NCBI RefSeq assembly: GCF_021130785.1 | Contig: NW_025776242.1 | Coordinates: forward strand, 1-64,000 | Direction: 5' to 3' | Length of the DNA stretch: 64,000 bases | Source of the DNA: Homalodisca vitripennis | Lineage: Eukaryota > Arthropoda > Insecta > Hemiptera > Cicadellidae | Part shown: piece by piece, positions 47,253 through 59,762 of the stretch | Position numbering within the stretch: the stretch's first letter is position 1 | How the letters are laid out: each line of letters begins with the position of its first letter | Made by a program: the position numbers and the translations under genes | Notes under the pieces: model-generated | Database searches by the model: none | What the model was told of the DNA's origin: nothing | The model's input: only the letters and a program-made list of their open reading frames with translations

Positions 47253-48819
47253 TTGGGATTGTTTTTATCACTTTTGCCTCAGCCGTTCGTAATCTCTGGT
47301 GGGTTGTGAAAGTGATATTCAGTGCACAGTCTGTTCCATTATTTTGTTTGTACGTGCATCAATAACTCTTGATTCTCAAATGTAGGTTTCAGTATTTTTT
47401 TATATGAAGTACAGCTTACTTTATGCACCATAACAACTACAAGTTAACCATTACACACCCATTAAATTTTAATTTTAGTACATGCTTAATCTTAAAGGGA
47501 TTTTTATACCTGAAGAAAGTTTATATATGCGCTACTGTCATCATTTGGTTCGCGTGAACCTAACTAGCCGGTGATTTTGGTAAATAACAGGACTTTTGAA
47601 ATGAATTGAATGGCTAGCTCAAATATCCATAAAAGATTTGATCGCACAACGCTTCTGCAAGCTAAGACTTTACTCCTGTGCTTAAGTAATTTTATTAGCT
47701 TATTTCATCACTCACAAACTTAAGCTCAAGCTGTGGCAACGAACTTAGCTTAGTGGTTATAATCAAACCAATCTAAACTCGTTCATAACTCTACGATAAT
47801 TAGTTTTTTTAAGTAAATTTATTTTATATTATTGGTTTATCCAAAGTATGTGTATAATATTCTGTCAAGAAAGGATTTCCTGAAAATCTGGAGGTCCATT
47901 CTGCACCAATCATAGAAAACAAAATCCTTAAACCCTTTTGTCTCGTTCCTTGCGATTCATCTTAAGATAAGCATAGCACAAAACACATTGTGACTTCCAC
48001 GGTTTATCCTGCATTAGACCTATCCAAAGTTGATGTCAGTCTTAGTAGTTATCGACTCAATACACGATCACAAACGCTTCGCATCGGTACATTTCCTGAT
48101 TAGCTAGAACAAATACATTCATATCTGCTTCCACCTCCTCATACCTCTGTCTTGGAATAATCTATCCTAACATACTCGTAGTGAGGCGTTCTCCATTTTC
48201 CAATTCCGGTATTTTTTTATGAAAAAACGCTATTATGGAAGAGGCGGAGTTAGAGCTATCAGTCCTCTCTCTACCACTCAACCTCAATATAACCGCAATA
48301 CATGAATTTCGTTGTTTCGTTATGATTTTTCGTTGTTGACTTTAACTGGAAGATATTTCATAGAAATTCGTGAATAATGTTTAAATGAGACAGGTAGCGT
48401 TGCAATTACTGACATTTCTAATCTTACGTTTGCATAATTCTATCTACAAATAACCCTAGTTAAATTAGTAGTTCAATGTCTCTGGTATTAGAGAAATTAC
48501 TGTCATTTGATGAATTCTTCGATGGAATCTATCTTGTGTTTATCTAAACTAAAGAGTTTTTTCAACTATTGGCGTACTTTGAATAAGGTTTAGTAGCCTA
48601 TATATGTGGACAAAGGTAGTTTAGTTAGTTATATGTAGCGGAATAATCTATATTAACTTACGAAAAATCTTACCTCAGTCTAATAGCAACTATATTACCT
48701 CTGTGTATTATTGATTTCGTGCAATTGAATAAAAATATTGAAGTAAATGAAAGTAATAAGTTAAAGGTCATTAACAAAATAGAGTATACTCACTTTAATT
48801 ACATAAATATTATAGTATA

Positions 48820-48821
<2 letters not shown>

Positions 48822-48871
<50 letters not shown>
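48822..48871. repeat. (TA)n microsatellite
   Basis: About 25 AT dinucleotides, absent from the equivalent place in A1 (about 3,800). Confidence 0.95.
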
Positions 48872-48873
<2 letters not shown>

Positions 48874-50794
48874 TTATTACAAATGAATTATTAAGTGTTG
48901 GATTTTTTCAACATCTATAACTTATAACCTATTCACTCGGAAAACATAATTGGTCAATAAATACAGTAATTTCACTCCGGCTCAATCTGCTACAAAATAA
49001 AACTGAGTTTGATCTCAAAACGATCGTGTTTACTGATCTGTTGAACAAGATCAGGAAACACATCCAGTAATCAATACCAATGATACAATGCTATGTATTG
49101 TTTGGAGAAGGCATGTAATTGTGTAAGGAATCATATTTATTGGAACTTCATATTTATATCACATACAAATGGCGGAAAGCAATCATCACTGAGATACTGA
49201 AATTTAAATCATACACAACAAGGAGATAAGCATGGTATTCATAGCAAAGAAAGTAACAGTAGTTGCTTTATTAGCTAAAAAAAGGAGAAATGGACCATTT
49301 ATAATCTCGGGTGTTTATCAGAATAGTAACACCTCAGAATTGGGATATGAGTTCAAATCTTGCCAGAGAGCATCAGTATTTAAATAAGTGACGTCGACCT
49401 TTTACAGTAACGACTCTCCTCCTGATTGTATTTTATAAGGTCCTCAAAAAAATAAAAACCACTTGCCCAAGACAATTGACATAATAATGATGAATAATGC
49501 TGATCGAGCTATTCTTTATAAATACTACTAGACAGGTAAACTTGAAAATTAAGTACTGTTACGGATGGATAAAAAAAACATTTAAACTAGGGATAGATAT
49601 ATTATAATTACAACGGCCTCGATTTATTAAGTATCCAAACCACCAGGATGGAAAATGTATCGGGGTTAGGAAAATTAGAGTTACGGGACTCTGTTATTAC
49701 GTAGGTATGTAGCAATAGGAAGGAATATTATAGGTTACGCATATAAGATATTAAAGTATTAGAACTATGAGACAGCCGGAAACAAAAATACAAAAATTAG
49801 AACTGTAGAGGGTGGGTAAGTTACAGCATAACGTGAAAAAAAAAAAAAACAATAAATCATTTTAATGCTAGTTACATTTTAACATGGGTTTATTTTAGAT
49901 TCAAGGAGAGCAATAAGCCAGGTATACCTCTAAAGAAAGTAGTAAATGGTAGGTAGGTAAGGGACTGACAGTTATAAAAATTCCTGAGGAGGCAACCACA
50001 ACTAGGAGTACCGTAGTTATTGCTATTATTTATCAGTGCTAATTCCAATACTAATTATTTATTACAGTACCATAGTCTTATGATGATGTCTGTAAAGGAT
50101 ATCCCAAGAATGTATCTAGTGTGAATCGTAGGTAACTTAAGATGTTAGTCTGTGTAATAAACTTTAAAATAGGTGTATCTTTTAGAAATGTTGTATTAGT
50201 AGCTTTGCTAATAATAGCAATAATTTTGTACGTACCGTTTAGAAGGGGTACCAGGCTGATCCCCTTGGTCCCTTATCGATGAGATGGTGAAATTCCGAAT
50301 CATAGTCTATGACAGAGTTTACGTCCACTAACCGTTGTAATCTCTCATTAGCAGTCATCAAACCAATTCCTATGCTATATTTGGATGCGCCCCATGTCAA
50401 ACGTTTTGAAGTTTGAGAATTTAAAAATTGGTTTTCATGGAAACGACGATATACATTGTTAAAAAAACAATAGTGCTACATAGTAAATATTTATTTATTA
50501 TTTTCTTTATTTACATTTTATAGTAAATGACACCTGGTCATTGACGTCTGATAATTAATATCCGAAGTTTCATAATAAGAGTTATAAGCCAATCCTTACA
50601 GCTGATGTTTCATCAAAAATGCCAAAGAGTAATAATAACAATTTTAGTATAAATTAATGAACAATTAAACCAAAACAAATTTTGATTTGAGAACAAGTTG
50701 ATGAATAATTTCCCTCTTTTCAAAATTAAACCTTTTTATCTATATCAATATTTGGTACTATAAAATAAAGGATAAATGATTTAGATTTTTCGAC

Positions 50795-51480
50795 GTCTAA
50801 AAGTTTTGCAGCAGCGTTCGTTGCATCGTGTAGTTATAGAAAATGACGAGCAACGAGAATACCGATTAGAAGAACCGAGACGTCAAGAAGGAAGACGTCG
50901 TAGGGTTTTAGAAACTAATAATTATTTACTGACATACGAGTATAAATGTGCTGTCACTACAGCTGTGTAATATTACGCCTTAGAACAATATGAAATGTGT
51001 GTATCCATCGCGGTGCATTGCATTTCCCCGAGAAATCGGTTTCTAGTCGCATAAATAGAAATTCTTTTGGTGAATGTCGCTTGCATGGACGAATTTTATT
51101 GGAGCAACCGAAATTTCCAAATTAATTAAGACGTCTTTTTTAAACAGTCACCCATATTCGGAAGATTTTCTTAATAGGGAAGAAACATAAACGGATATTT
51201 TGCTCTAGCATTCTTTAATGCAGAAGATGACAGAACAATAAATAGTTATGGTATTTTATAGTTTGCGGAAATGTATATCATAAAATTAATCCCAAAACCC
51301 GATTTACCAGAAAAATACTAAGTACAGCTCGGTTTCCTGACATTGTATATAAGCACAAGTTAGTATACAATGTTCTGAATACACTATTACTTGGTTTTAG
51401 AGTTTCGAATAAATATAATAATACCAAATTGTCATATAACAAAAAAGAAGAAGTGTGTTTTGTGAGCACAAAAGGATGAT
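50795..51480 (+). pseudogene. Helitron replication-protein N-terminal fragment (A3)
   Basis: Paralogue of 7358-8010. Here one frame reads QQRSLHRVVIENDEQREYRL then EEPRRQEGRRRRVLETNNYL before a stop. Another reads CIHRGALHFPEKSVSSRINR then NSFGECRLHGRILLEQPKFP. A third holds NGYFALAFFNAEDDRTINSY. The arginine-rich part contains single copies of the unit amplified in A2. Rep and helicase domains are absent and several stops occur. Confidence 0.75.
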
Positions 51481-51689
51481 GAGTTCCTGTTATGTAACTT
51501 CTAAAATGTTAAGTGTGGCAACGCAAAGCGGCTTTTAAATTTCATTTTAGTTTATTTATTCGACTAAGCATTATGAAAGATCTGCCAATATATAAAATCT
51601 TGTTGTCTGTTCGTCAATTCATCGATGCGAGACCTCTTGATAGAATATAAAGTGTATACATTGTTCTCTTTGGACAAGAACTTTAAACA

Positions 51690-52050
51690 ATTGCACCTCG
51701 TCCTATAGGGACTTTTGCGCTTCTACTGGAGTGACAGGATATCTTGGATGGGTAAGTTTGGGGGTAGAGGCGTCTCCTATGAAGGTTCATGAGGGCATGT
51801 TTAGGGCAATAATCTCTACATATCCCCTAGGAAGAAGGAGAAGCCAGCTCTGAACCAGCCTCTCCAATCAAAGCAGTAATTAGGTGACAAACCCTTATGT
51901 CTAGGCTGGCAAGAACCCTTGATTCTTAGTTAACAAACCTCAGAAACTTCGACAGTCATCTCCCGCAGTAGACTAGACCTATCGAATTACCCTTGCGCCC
52001 TAGAATCTCGACATTTGCGGTTAGTGATGCCGCTCCTTAAGTTATAAGAT
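51690..52050. repeat. Unclassified GC-richer segment (A3)
   Basis: Paralogue of 8255-8615. No recognised coding sequence. Confidence 0.4.
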
Positions 52051-53024
52051 TATCCAGGTTTAAGTGACACATCGGTTTTGCTGTACCCATTGAGGGTTAA
52101 ACTGGAAGGTATAAACCAGCCAGTAGTAAAAACCTCCTGAGGGACAAAGTACATATATGTTCCTCTTCCTTCTTAACTTTTGCATCAAAAAGGCAAAGGG
52201 CAATCCGTCCGTTTGTCTGTGCGATAACACTTGATAGAAAAGTTCTAAAACTTTTAAAAGCGATCCTAAAAGATATAAAAACATACGTCTATTTAAACAC
52301 ATTGGCGTGTTAAATGAAAAAATAAGAAAATCCTAAATATTAAAATACTATATTTTGTTAGTTAGGTTTTAAAATGTACAAGTCTAGCCACAAACTGCTA
52401 GGAAACGCTGTTACTGCCTCTGTTACTGCATTCTCATCCGCCGTTACTACTCTCATTAGAGAGTGCCATTGCACTCTTCCGCTGGTGTAGTTAAGGCCTC
52501 ACTAGCTATTCAGCTGATCAAAGTTAGTTATTCTATATCTATTTATACAAGTAATTACTTCTCATTGAATGCCTACTTTATGTCATACAATAATGCAACT
52601 GTAAATTTAAATTATGTACACACAATAAATGTTTTTAAGCCACTATCGACGTCAATGTCGCGTTTAGTTATACTAGTTGTGAAAACTGATTACTTACAAG
52701 TTTTTATTTCTATTGATGGTTTTTAGTGATATAAATGTAATATTAGTTTGAAGTAAATGTTTTTTAATAAATAACTTTTATTACCAATATATTTGGAGAA
52801 ATAAGTTTTGAATTGCAAACTATTGTCATAATAATGGGCAGTTATATAATTTTTCTAGAAGAATTATATTTTATTATAATTTAGGCTATTTGAAAATATA
52901 AAAAGTTGCTTTGTAGTCATAAACGAAATGTTTAGCAATTAATGCTAAAACATTCATGATTAAATATAGAAACATAAAAGGAAAAGTATCGATTCCACGA
53001 TAATTGTTAGTAACAGTTAATATA

Positions 53025-53880
53025 CAGGGTGCATTATAAAAGCAATGCACATGATTTTATTATGATGCGACTATTTATCACTGAGCAATCGGGCCGGTCG
53101 GATAGAGTGGGGGGGGGGTGGGGTTCTGCCATCCAAACTTGCCTGGTCTCAGTTCACTCCAAGCAGTTGGAGCGGTAGGAAGTGTCCTTGCACGAAGACT
53201 AATATTCTTTTGGGTCACGGTGCGAAAGAGCGCTCGCTTGAAAAGCAGTGCGATTAAGGTTTTTGTGCGGCTTGGGAAAATAGTACGTAATCTTATCAAA
53301 TGCTTCAAGAGGCCTTTGAGGTGGCTTTCATTTAGAACTCTCAATGTGGAAGTGGCACACAAAATCTGAAGCATGTACAATCGCGCAAATCCAAGAAAGC
53401 GAGTATGAACATATCATGCATAAAAACCTGACTGTCTCCTTAACGTTCTAAAATAGAGGAATAGTCTATTTTTAGTTTGTACCGGAAAGAAAAACTTTCG
53501 ACGCAACCTTTTACATGGATATGCTCGAGAGACTGAAATGCCGGGTCGGCCGCGACTGGCAAAAATCAAAGAAGCTTTTAAGCTCCACCTCGACAATTCC
53601 CTCAGCCACCTGGGTTTCATCGTTACCAACTTCACCCAGAACAAGACCCCGATGGTGCAATAGCTTTCCTACAGCCTAGACTTGGCTCTGTGTGACTTTT
53701 TTGTTGCCCTAATGAAAAGAGAGCTGAAGGGAAATCATTGGGAGTTTTTGGGAGTATGCCGAATAAAAAAATGCTCTGCTACAATAAGAAATTAATAAGT
53801 GGCAGAATCCAGAAACTATACAAAAGATGGGAAATTCGGTAAAAACGATTAGCATATGAATAAACCTGGTAGGGTAATAA
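53025..53880 (+). pseudogene. mariner-type transposase relic (A3)
   Basis: Paralogue of 9588-10,450, beginning at tacagggtgcattataaaag. It has the helix-turn-helix remnant SAIKVFVRLGK, then YQMLQEAFEVAF in another frame, then HLDNSLSHLGF-like sequence and SLDLALCDFFVALMKREL. The third catalytic aspartate is kept here (CDFF), unlike in A1. Frameshifts and stops exclude function. A run of G interrupted by T lies at about 53,108-53,124. Confidence 0.75.
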
Positions 53881-54884
53881 AGAATGTTTAGAGCCAATAA
53901 AATAGTTTTTATAGGTCTTAGTCAACAGGAACATTTTCATGCGATGTGTAATTTATATGACATAAGCTAATAAATATTCTTTTGTGTTTCTTTTCCAAAT
54001 TATTTATTAATATTAACTATGGGGTTTTAACATCTTCGTCAATTTTAAAATATGTATGTCAATATCAGACAACAATTCCGTCAGATTCAAACAATATTGT
54101 GTTTGGATCAATCAACATTTTTGTGAAGCTACACTGATTTAAGTTTAATCAATAATTTTTCGGAGACATAACCCTGAAGTACATTACTCGTAATATTAAA
54201 TCAATATCAATTACGTTCACTGTTGAACTATTCTTTATATGTTCACCACAACACACTAAATCGTAGAATAACACATGCGTAGTATTATTTTCAATGCCCG
54301 AGTAAATTACGAGTAATATCAAATTAATTAAAAAAAATATTTCAACTTTTTAATATACTACTTTATGTCTATAAGAAATTAAATAAAGAATATCTCTTAT
54401 TGGTATATTTCTCAAAGAGCTAACCCCTTGTAGGATAGTTTCTCACATATGCTGACAACACAGAATTTGTTGACTTCAGCATTTTTTGTATTTCACTATT
54501 TTATAACTATTATAATAACATTGTTCAATTTAACATAATAATTAATTCGCCTTTTTTATATGTTGTTTCTGAATATCACAGACTTTATAGATAATTCTTA
54601 CCCAAAACTGCCTTTATTGAATCTTAGTAATATTTTATAATCATGTATTATTATTCTTTAATAGAGGGTGTGCGTGTATTAACAAAATAATAGTAATAAT
54701 AAATGCATACTTTTTTTTAGATCAGATTTAATAAGTTATTGACATTAAACAGTAATAAAATGAGCTATTAAACGATTTTTTTTGAATGTTTTGGACAATT
54801 TGACGTAGCTCTACTCTCACTTCCGTTGATAAAGGCAAAGCGTCGCTACAACCTCTTCAGATTTAATTATCTTTCTTAACATCT

Positions 54885-56826
54885 TTTATATTTCCTAAGT
54901 TATTAAAAACTTAAAATATGCTTATCAGTTAAACCAACTTTTGTCCTAAAAATACTGCCTATACAAAAACCCAGTGCCAAAATTTCCAAGTTCCAGTTTT
55001 TAAACAATGAGGTTTAATTTTTATCAATTTTTTTTAATTGATAAAAAGGTGGTGTGAAGGTCAATGTGAAATTTAAAGGATGGTGGTTTAAATGTGTTGT
55101 TTAATTAAAATACACACAAATAAATAATGAAATAACATACACATAGACGATGTCATGTATGTAATAGTGAAATGACAATCAGACATATGCCTCCCTAGAT
55201 AAAACATTCAGACCTCACTGTAGTAAATCAATCTTGGCCAAACAATGCAGTGCGTGTCCAGCTGATTAGAGCCAGGATAATCAACATACAGATGAGTAAT
55301 GCTTTTAATCGTATTGATTTTAATGACTTTACCAATTTATCGTGAACGTTGTCGTGACATTTATTTGAATGTCAGTCAAGTAATATTTACAGAATAAAAA
55401 TATTATTGGATACTTCAATTCAGTTTCTAACTCTGCATATATGTTTATTAATATTTATTTATATAACATCTTATACAAATTCTTAAATAAATGTAAATTA
55501 ATCCAAAAATCTATAATTACTGAATTTATTACAAATGTTTTACCAAATGTACACAGTGTTGCAAAACTATATACACAAATTTAGGATGTAGTTTAAGGAA
55601 CCATGATGATCTGAAAACGAAATACATTACATGGCACTACCTATTTTCGTTTACATAGTTCCTGCAATGTTGGCATGCCTGTATAATATTAAACAGTAAC
55701 CAGTAAATTCATGTATACACAATTTTCAGAATTACCTCATGAATACTGTGAAATATAAAATAGTAATAAATTTATGCAATGGTATGCAGTAAGATGTAAT
55801 AAAGGTGCGAAGTCGGTCATTTAGAGTGGAATTTGTTGGCTTCCGTAACAGCCGTGGTTTATACGCCAAGTTTTACAATGTTATGTTCGGTGACTTATGT
55901 CAAGCATTATCAAACAACACTGTGGCAACATTGTCCATTATACAAGGACTAAGGTGTCTGCCTCGCTTGTGATGCACTCACATTTGTTAGGGCGGATTTG
56001 TTGAGCGTGTTCTATAGCATAATGAGATATTACATCATAGTTACGGAAGGTAGTAGGAAGCTACATATTAACTGAATTGCAATTATAATTAAAAAAATTA
56101 GAAAAAAAAATCCTTTCCAAAATTAATTGGAGTATTTATGTATGTATTTGTTATATAAAATATAAAGAACTAGGCCTCTTTATGATCACACTAAAATCAT
56201 GTCTAGTCTTAAATCATCAAATCACCAAGGTGATAAAATGTAATAAGATATTTCTCAGTTATTTACAAATGTATGCCTAGCATAAATTTCTCGTTAGAAT
56301 CATGGTTACTCGTAGTAACAATTTAAAAGCTGTTGCTAACGCTCAGCCAATCCCAATGGATTGATAAGAACCTCAATATGTTGTATGTAGAAATGAAGCT
56401 TTCTGCTCAATTTCAAGGCACAGCTCCTTCCCCAGATATCGTGTAAACATTTAGACAGTTCACAAAAATACGGAAATTAGTGCCTATTAGTATTTGAGCA
56501 ATACCTATTATAAAATAATCCACAAAATTAATAAAATTTTGAAATTCTTATAGTGATAAGAGAAGAGAAACTTAAGTCCAAACGTTGGGTCATTTACATT
56601 CACATTAACACTGTGAAGCTTCATTTGCGAAAGGTTAATGTGCTAAAATTCTGAAAAACATTTACATAGATAAAAGTGTAAAATATTGCAATGACCAAAA
56701 ATGCTTCCAATTATATTTTTTATCTTTACTTTTTGTTTATTTATCAGTTGCTCGTTGTCTTTTGCATTACACAACCACTTTCAAAACTAATAATTGTTTA
56801 TACTTATTAGATGTGACAATTTTGTG

Positions 56827-56900
<74 letters not shown>

Positions 56901-57291
56901 AAGTGGTGATACTTACTACTAAATTTACAAATTTAAAATAGTTAAAATATGATAGATTGATTATTGGTATAAGCAACTCTAGAAGTAATCTTTGTTCAGT
57001 AAAAAAACCTGGAAAGTAAAGAGACAAGTCGAAAATAAGTTAGAATACCATTTTATAACTTATAAGTTAATTATAAGTCTAGTTCATTAGATAGCAATTG
57101 AGAAAATTTTTTTTTTGAAGTTTTAGGACATTTGCTTTAAATAAGTGACTTCTTATATTATGTAATATTTCATTAGTTTCAGTATAAATTAAAGTACGCC
57201 ACGCCCCGTGTCGCGACACAAGATGTGCTGACGTCACATGCAAAATTTATAATCGTTAGATCATTTGATGAGGTTACATGTGATACTATGT
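54885..57291. other. Spacer between A3 and repeat D copy 2, unrecognised
   Basis: AT-rich, no supported gene or RNA. It includes the (TA)n run at 56,830. A minus-strand open frame of 86 codons across that run (56,767-57,027) is an artefact of the TA repeat. Confidence 0.6.
56830..56897. repeat. (TA)n microsatellite
   Basis: 34 uninterrupted AT dinucleotides. Confidence 0.97.
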
Positions 57292-59204
57292 CGGCTAGTT
57301 AGGATGGTTTTTTTAACATTTGGTTAGTCCGCTATTTCACCACCTTCGTGATTCTAGTGCTTTAATAATACTGAAATTACCGTAAAATCTTGCCTTGCTA
57401 GATTTCTTCAAACGGACATAGTCTACAGCATACTACGTGACCAGTCAGGTTTTAGACTTTGCAGTAAGGGAATGGGACATGGAGGTTACTTCAACTTTCA
57501 CAGATAAACAAACTTACATAAAACATTTAGAAAAGGAAGTTTTTCCCTAACATATAATAATAGTAAGTTGTTAAGAACATGAAAGACTACAAGTTTTGGT
57601 TCATGTAAATACTATTTGATTTAATTAAACGTATTAATACTTATTATCTACAAATCAAAACATAAATAAATGAAAGCATGATACTAATAAAAAATTTTCA
57701 TAAAAAATTAAATATACTTAATGTTTGAGCTCACTAATGGTAGTATTTAAAAAGAACCAACTGTGGAGTGTTAGTATATAACTGTAACTGTATGTATTCA
57801 AATAATGTGATACATAGAGTTAGGTACCAGTAAAGGTAAAAAAAAAAAAACTGTTTCTGAATAACTTGCATCACAAATTGATCATTACGAAATGCCAATC
57901 ATTTTGTTGTTGAGATCAGTTTGTGATCAAAGTCAGGAAATTGAAATGAAGAAAATATCAGTTAAATGTGACGATGTAAGCGTGTAGGCAAACTTTGTAA
58001 AAGGTAGCAATTGATTAATCGATAACACCACCAGGAATGTTGCAATTTTAATTAAATTTGTTGAATATTAAAATTTATGTAGAGAAATATTGCGTAATAC
58101 AAGTAGTAACTATACCGTTTATTCCTTTAACAGCACACAGCCTGAGTGTATCATATTGAATAAAGACAATTATTAATATTTTATACCAATTAACTTTAGT
58201 GATTTAATAAATAATTATAGTTTCAGACAGTTATGTGATGTGGTAATTACAACCCAATATTTTTAATAAATAATTTAGAAATGTATTAATTATTTTTAGG
58301 TATTTTAAAACACTTGATTTTATTATTACTCAAACTGTAAAGTGTGACACTCCGTTTTCCCCATAAAGAGTTTTTAAGTATTAATACAAGATATATTATT
58401 TAAAATAAATATCAAGTATAAGTCATAATAAACTAAATTAGTAATTACGTAATTGGGTACATGTAGGTTGTGAGATATTTAAACTCATCCTTGGTTACAA
58501 TTCATTGATTAATACAAACAAGAATAAATTGCAATAGAAAAAATGCAATGATTACTGCACAATGAAATAATTAGTTTATAGATTTTTTCCTTATCCTACC
58601 TTCTTGATTATCAGAAATGTCCTACGAGTGTTCCAGCTTTTGGTGCAAAGCAATAAAATATTCTGGGAAAAATAAAACGTTGTGAGCTTGCAAATTTAAT
58701 AAAACCCTTTGTTAAGAGCTAATGCCCCAAATTAGAGCGAGTTTTGTTTGTTGCCAGAACCTGCTCTAGACTTTCCCACGTGTGGTAAGTTACATTCATA
58801 ATTACTTTGATACATTTTACGGTTTTTAACTTTAAAATATTTACATATTTAGCTGTTTAGTGATTTATATTAAGCTTGGAACAGAAATATTATTATTATT
58901 TTTAAACATTAAAAATCATTTCGAGACGATTAACAAACTTTCCCTGGATAAAAAACTTCAACTAATTTCAAAAATATAAAAAACGATTTATCCAAATTGG
59001 TCAGCCGTTTTTTGAAATTAACATTTAGCAACCTATTTAGCATTGAAGTTTATTTATAAGACTAGATAATGTTTGAGCTTAGATGAAAGTCATAAGTTAA
59101 AAAACAAGTTACCATACCATATGTTTATTATGATTTTCTCGCTGGTTTCACCCGCTCGTATTCAAATAATCCTATTCTTAATGTATGCACTTAAAAGTAT
59201 TTTG
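57291..59204. repeat. Repeat D, copy 2
   Basis: Second copy of 42,998-44,880, in the same orientation and again directly followed by the start of A (gcaaaattaattatattata at 59,204). Confidence 0.9.
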
Positions 59205-59352
59205 CAAAATTAATTATATTATAATTAATTCTGGTTTTAAAATTTGTAAAAAGTACACGTGTTTAACAATTTTCGTGACATTTGGATTTGACCAATACTT
59301 TAATTTTTATTCTGTCTCATTTATATTTTTAAGCTGAACTATAAAGAAAATT

Positions 59353-59376
59353 CTGTACGTCAGAACCACACTAGCG
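59353..59376 (+). repeat. Left terminal inverted repeat of the AATT element
   Basis: 24 bp starting ctgtacgtcagaacc. Partner at 63,876-63,899. Confidence 0.9.
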
Positions 59377-59762
59377 TAACTCCAAATTTTTCGATATTCT
59401 GGTTTTGAGCATTCTGTATATATTTGTTTCTGCTTATAAAGCCATAACAATGTAAACTCCTTAAAAAAAACCTAGCAGGAAATAGGAGTGTTTGAAATAG
59501 CTTAATTCCAAAGGGATGTAAGAACCAGAACAGCGTTAAGGTCACTTAATATGTTATGGTCCTCACAAAAATTTAAAAGTACAGAGCGTAACTCCAGCTG
59601 AGGAGTTTACGCTACTCTGGCTCAACTTTATTGTTGCTAGAATGGTTGATACAAACAGCTGTTTTATTTTCTATGAGTAGTTGTGCATGTCTCAGCTGAT
59701 TGGTCGAATGTGAAATTTTACATGAATTGATGCCCTAACCTAAACTTATAGTTTTCATCAAC

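Larger units (their letters stand above)
44880..54885. repeat. Long segmental repeat A, copy A3
   Basis: Closely matches A1 from its first bases to A1 position about 11,415 (ttaattatctttct). It lacks the TTAA MITE and everything A1 has after 11.4 kb, including the DD41D element. The part 44,880-50,790 has no gene; it includes the two-unit 83-bp repeat and a (TA)n run. The breakpoint at about 54,885 is followed by unrelated spacer. Confidence 0.88.

Noticed and set aside
56767..57027. 86-codon minus-strand ORF with (IY)n
   Set aside because: It is the translation of the (TA)n microsatellite.
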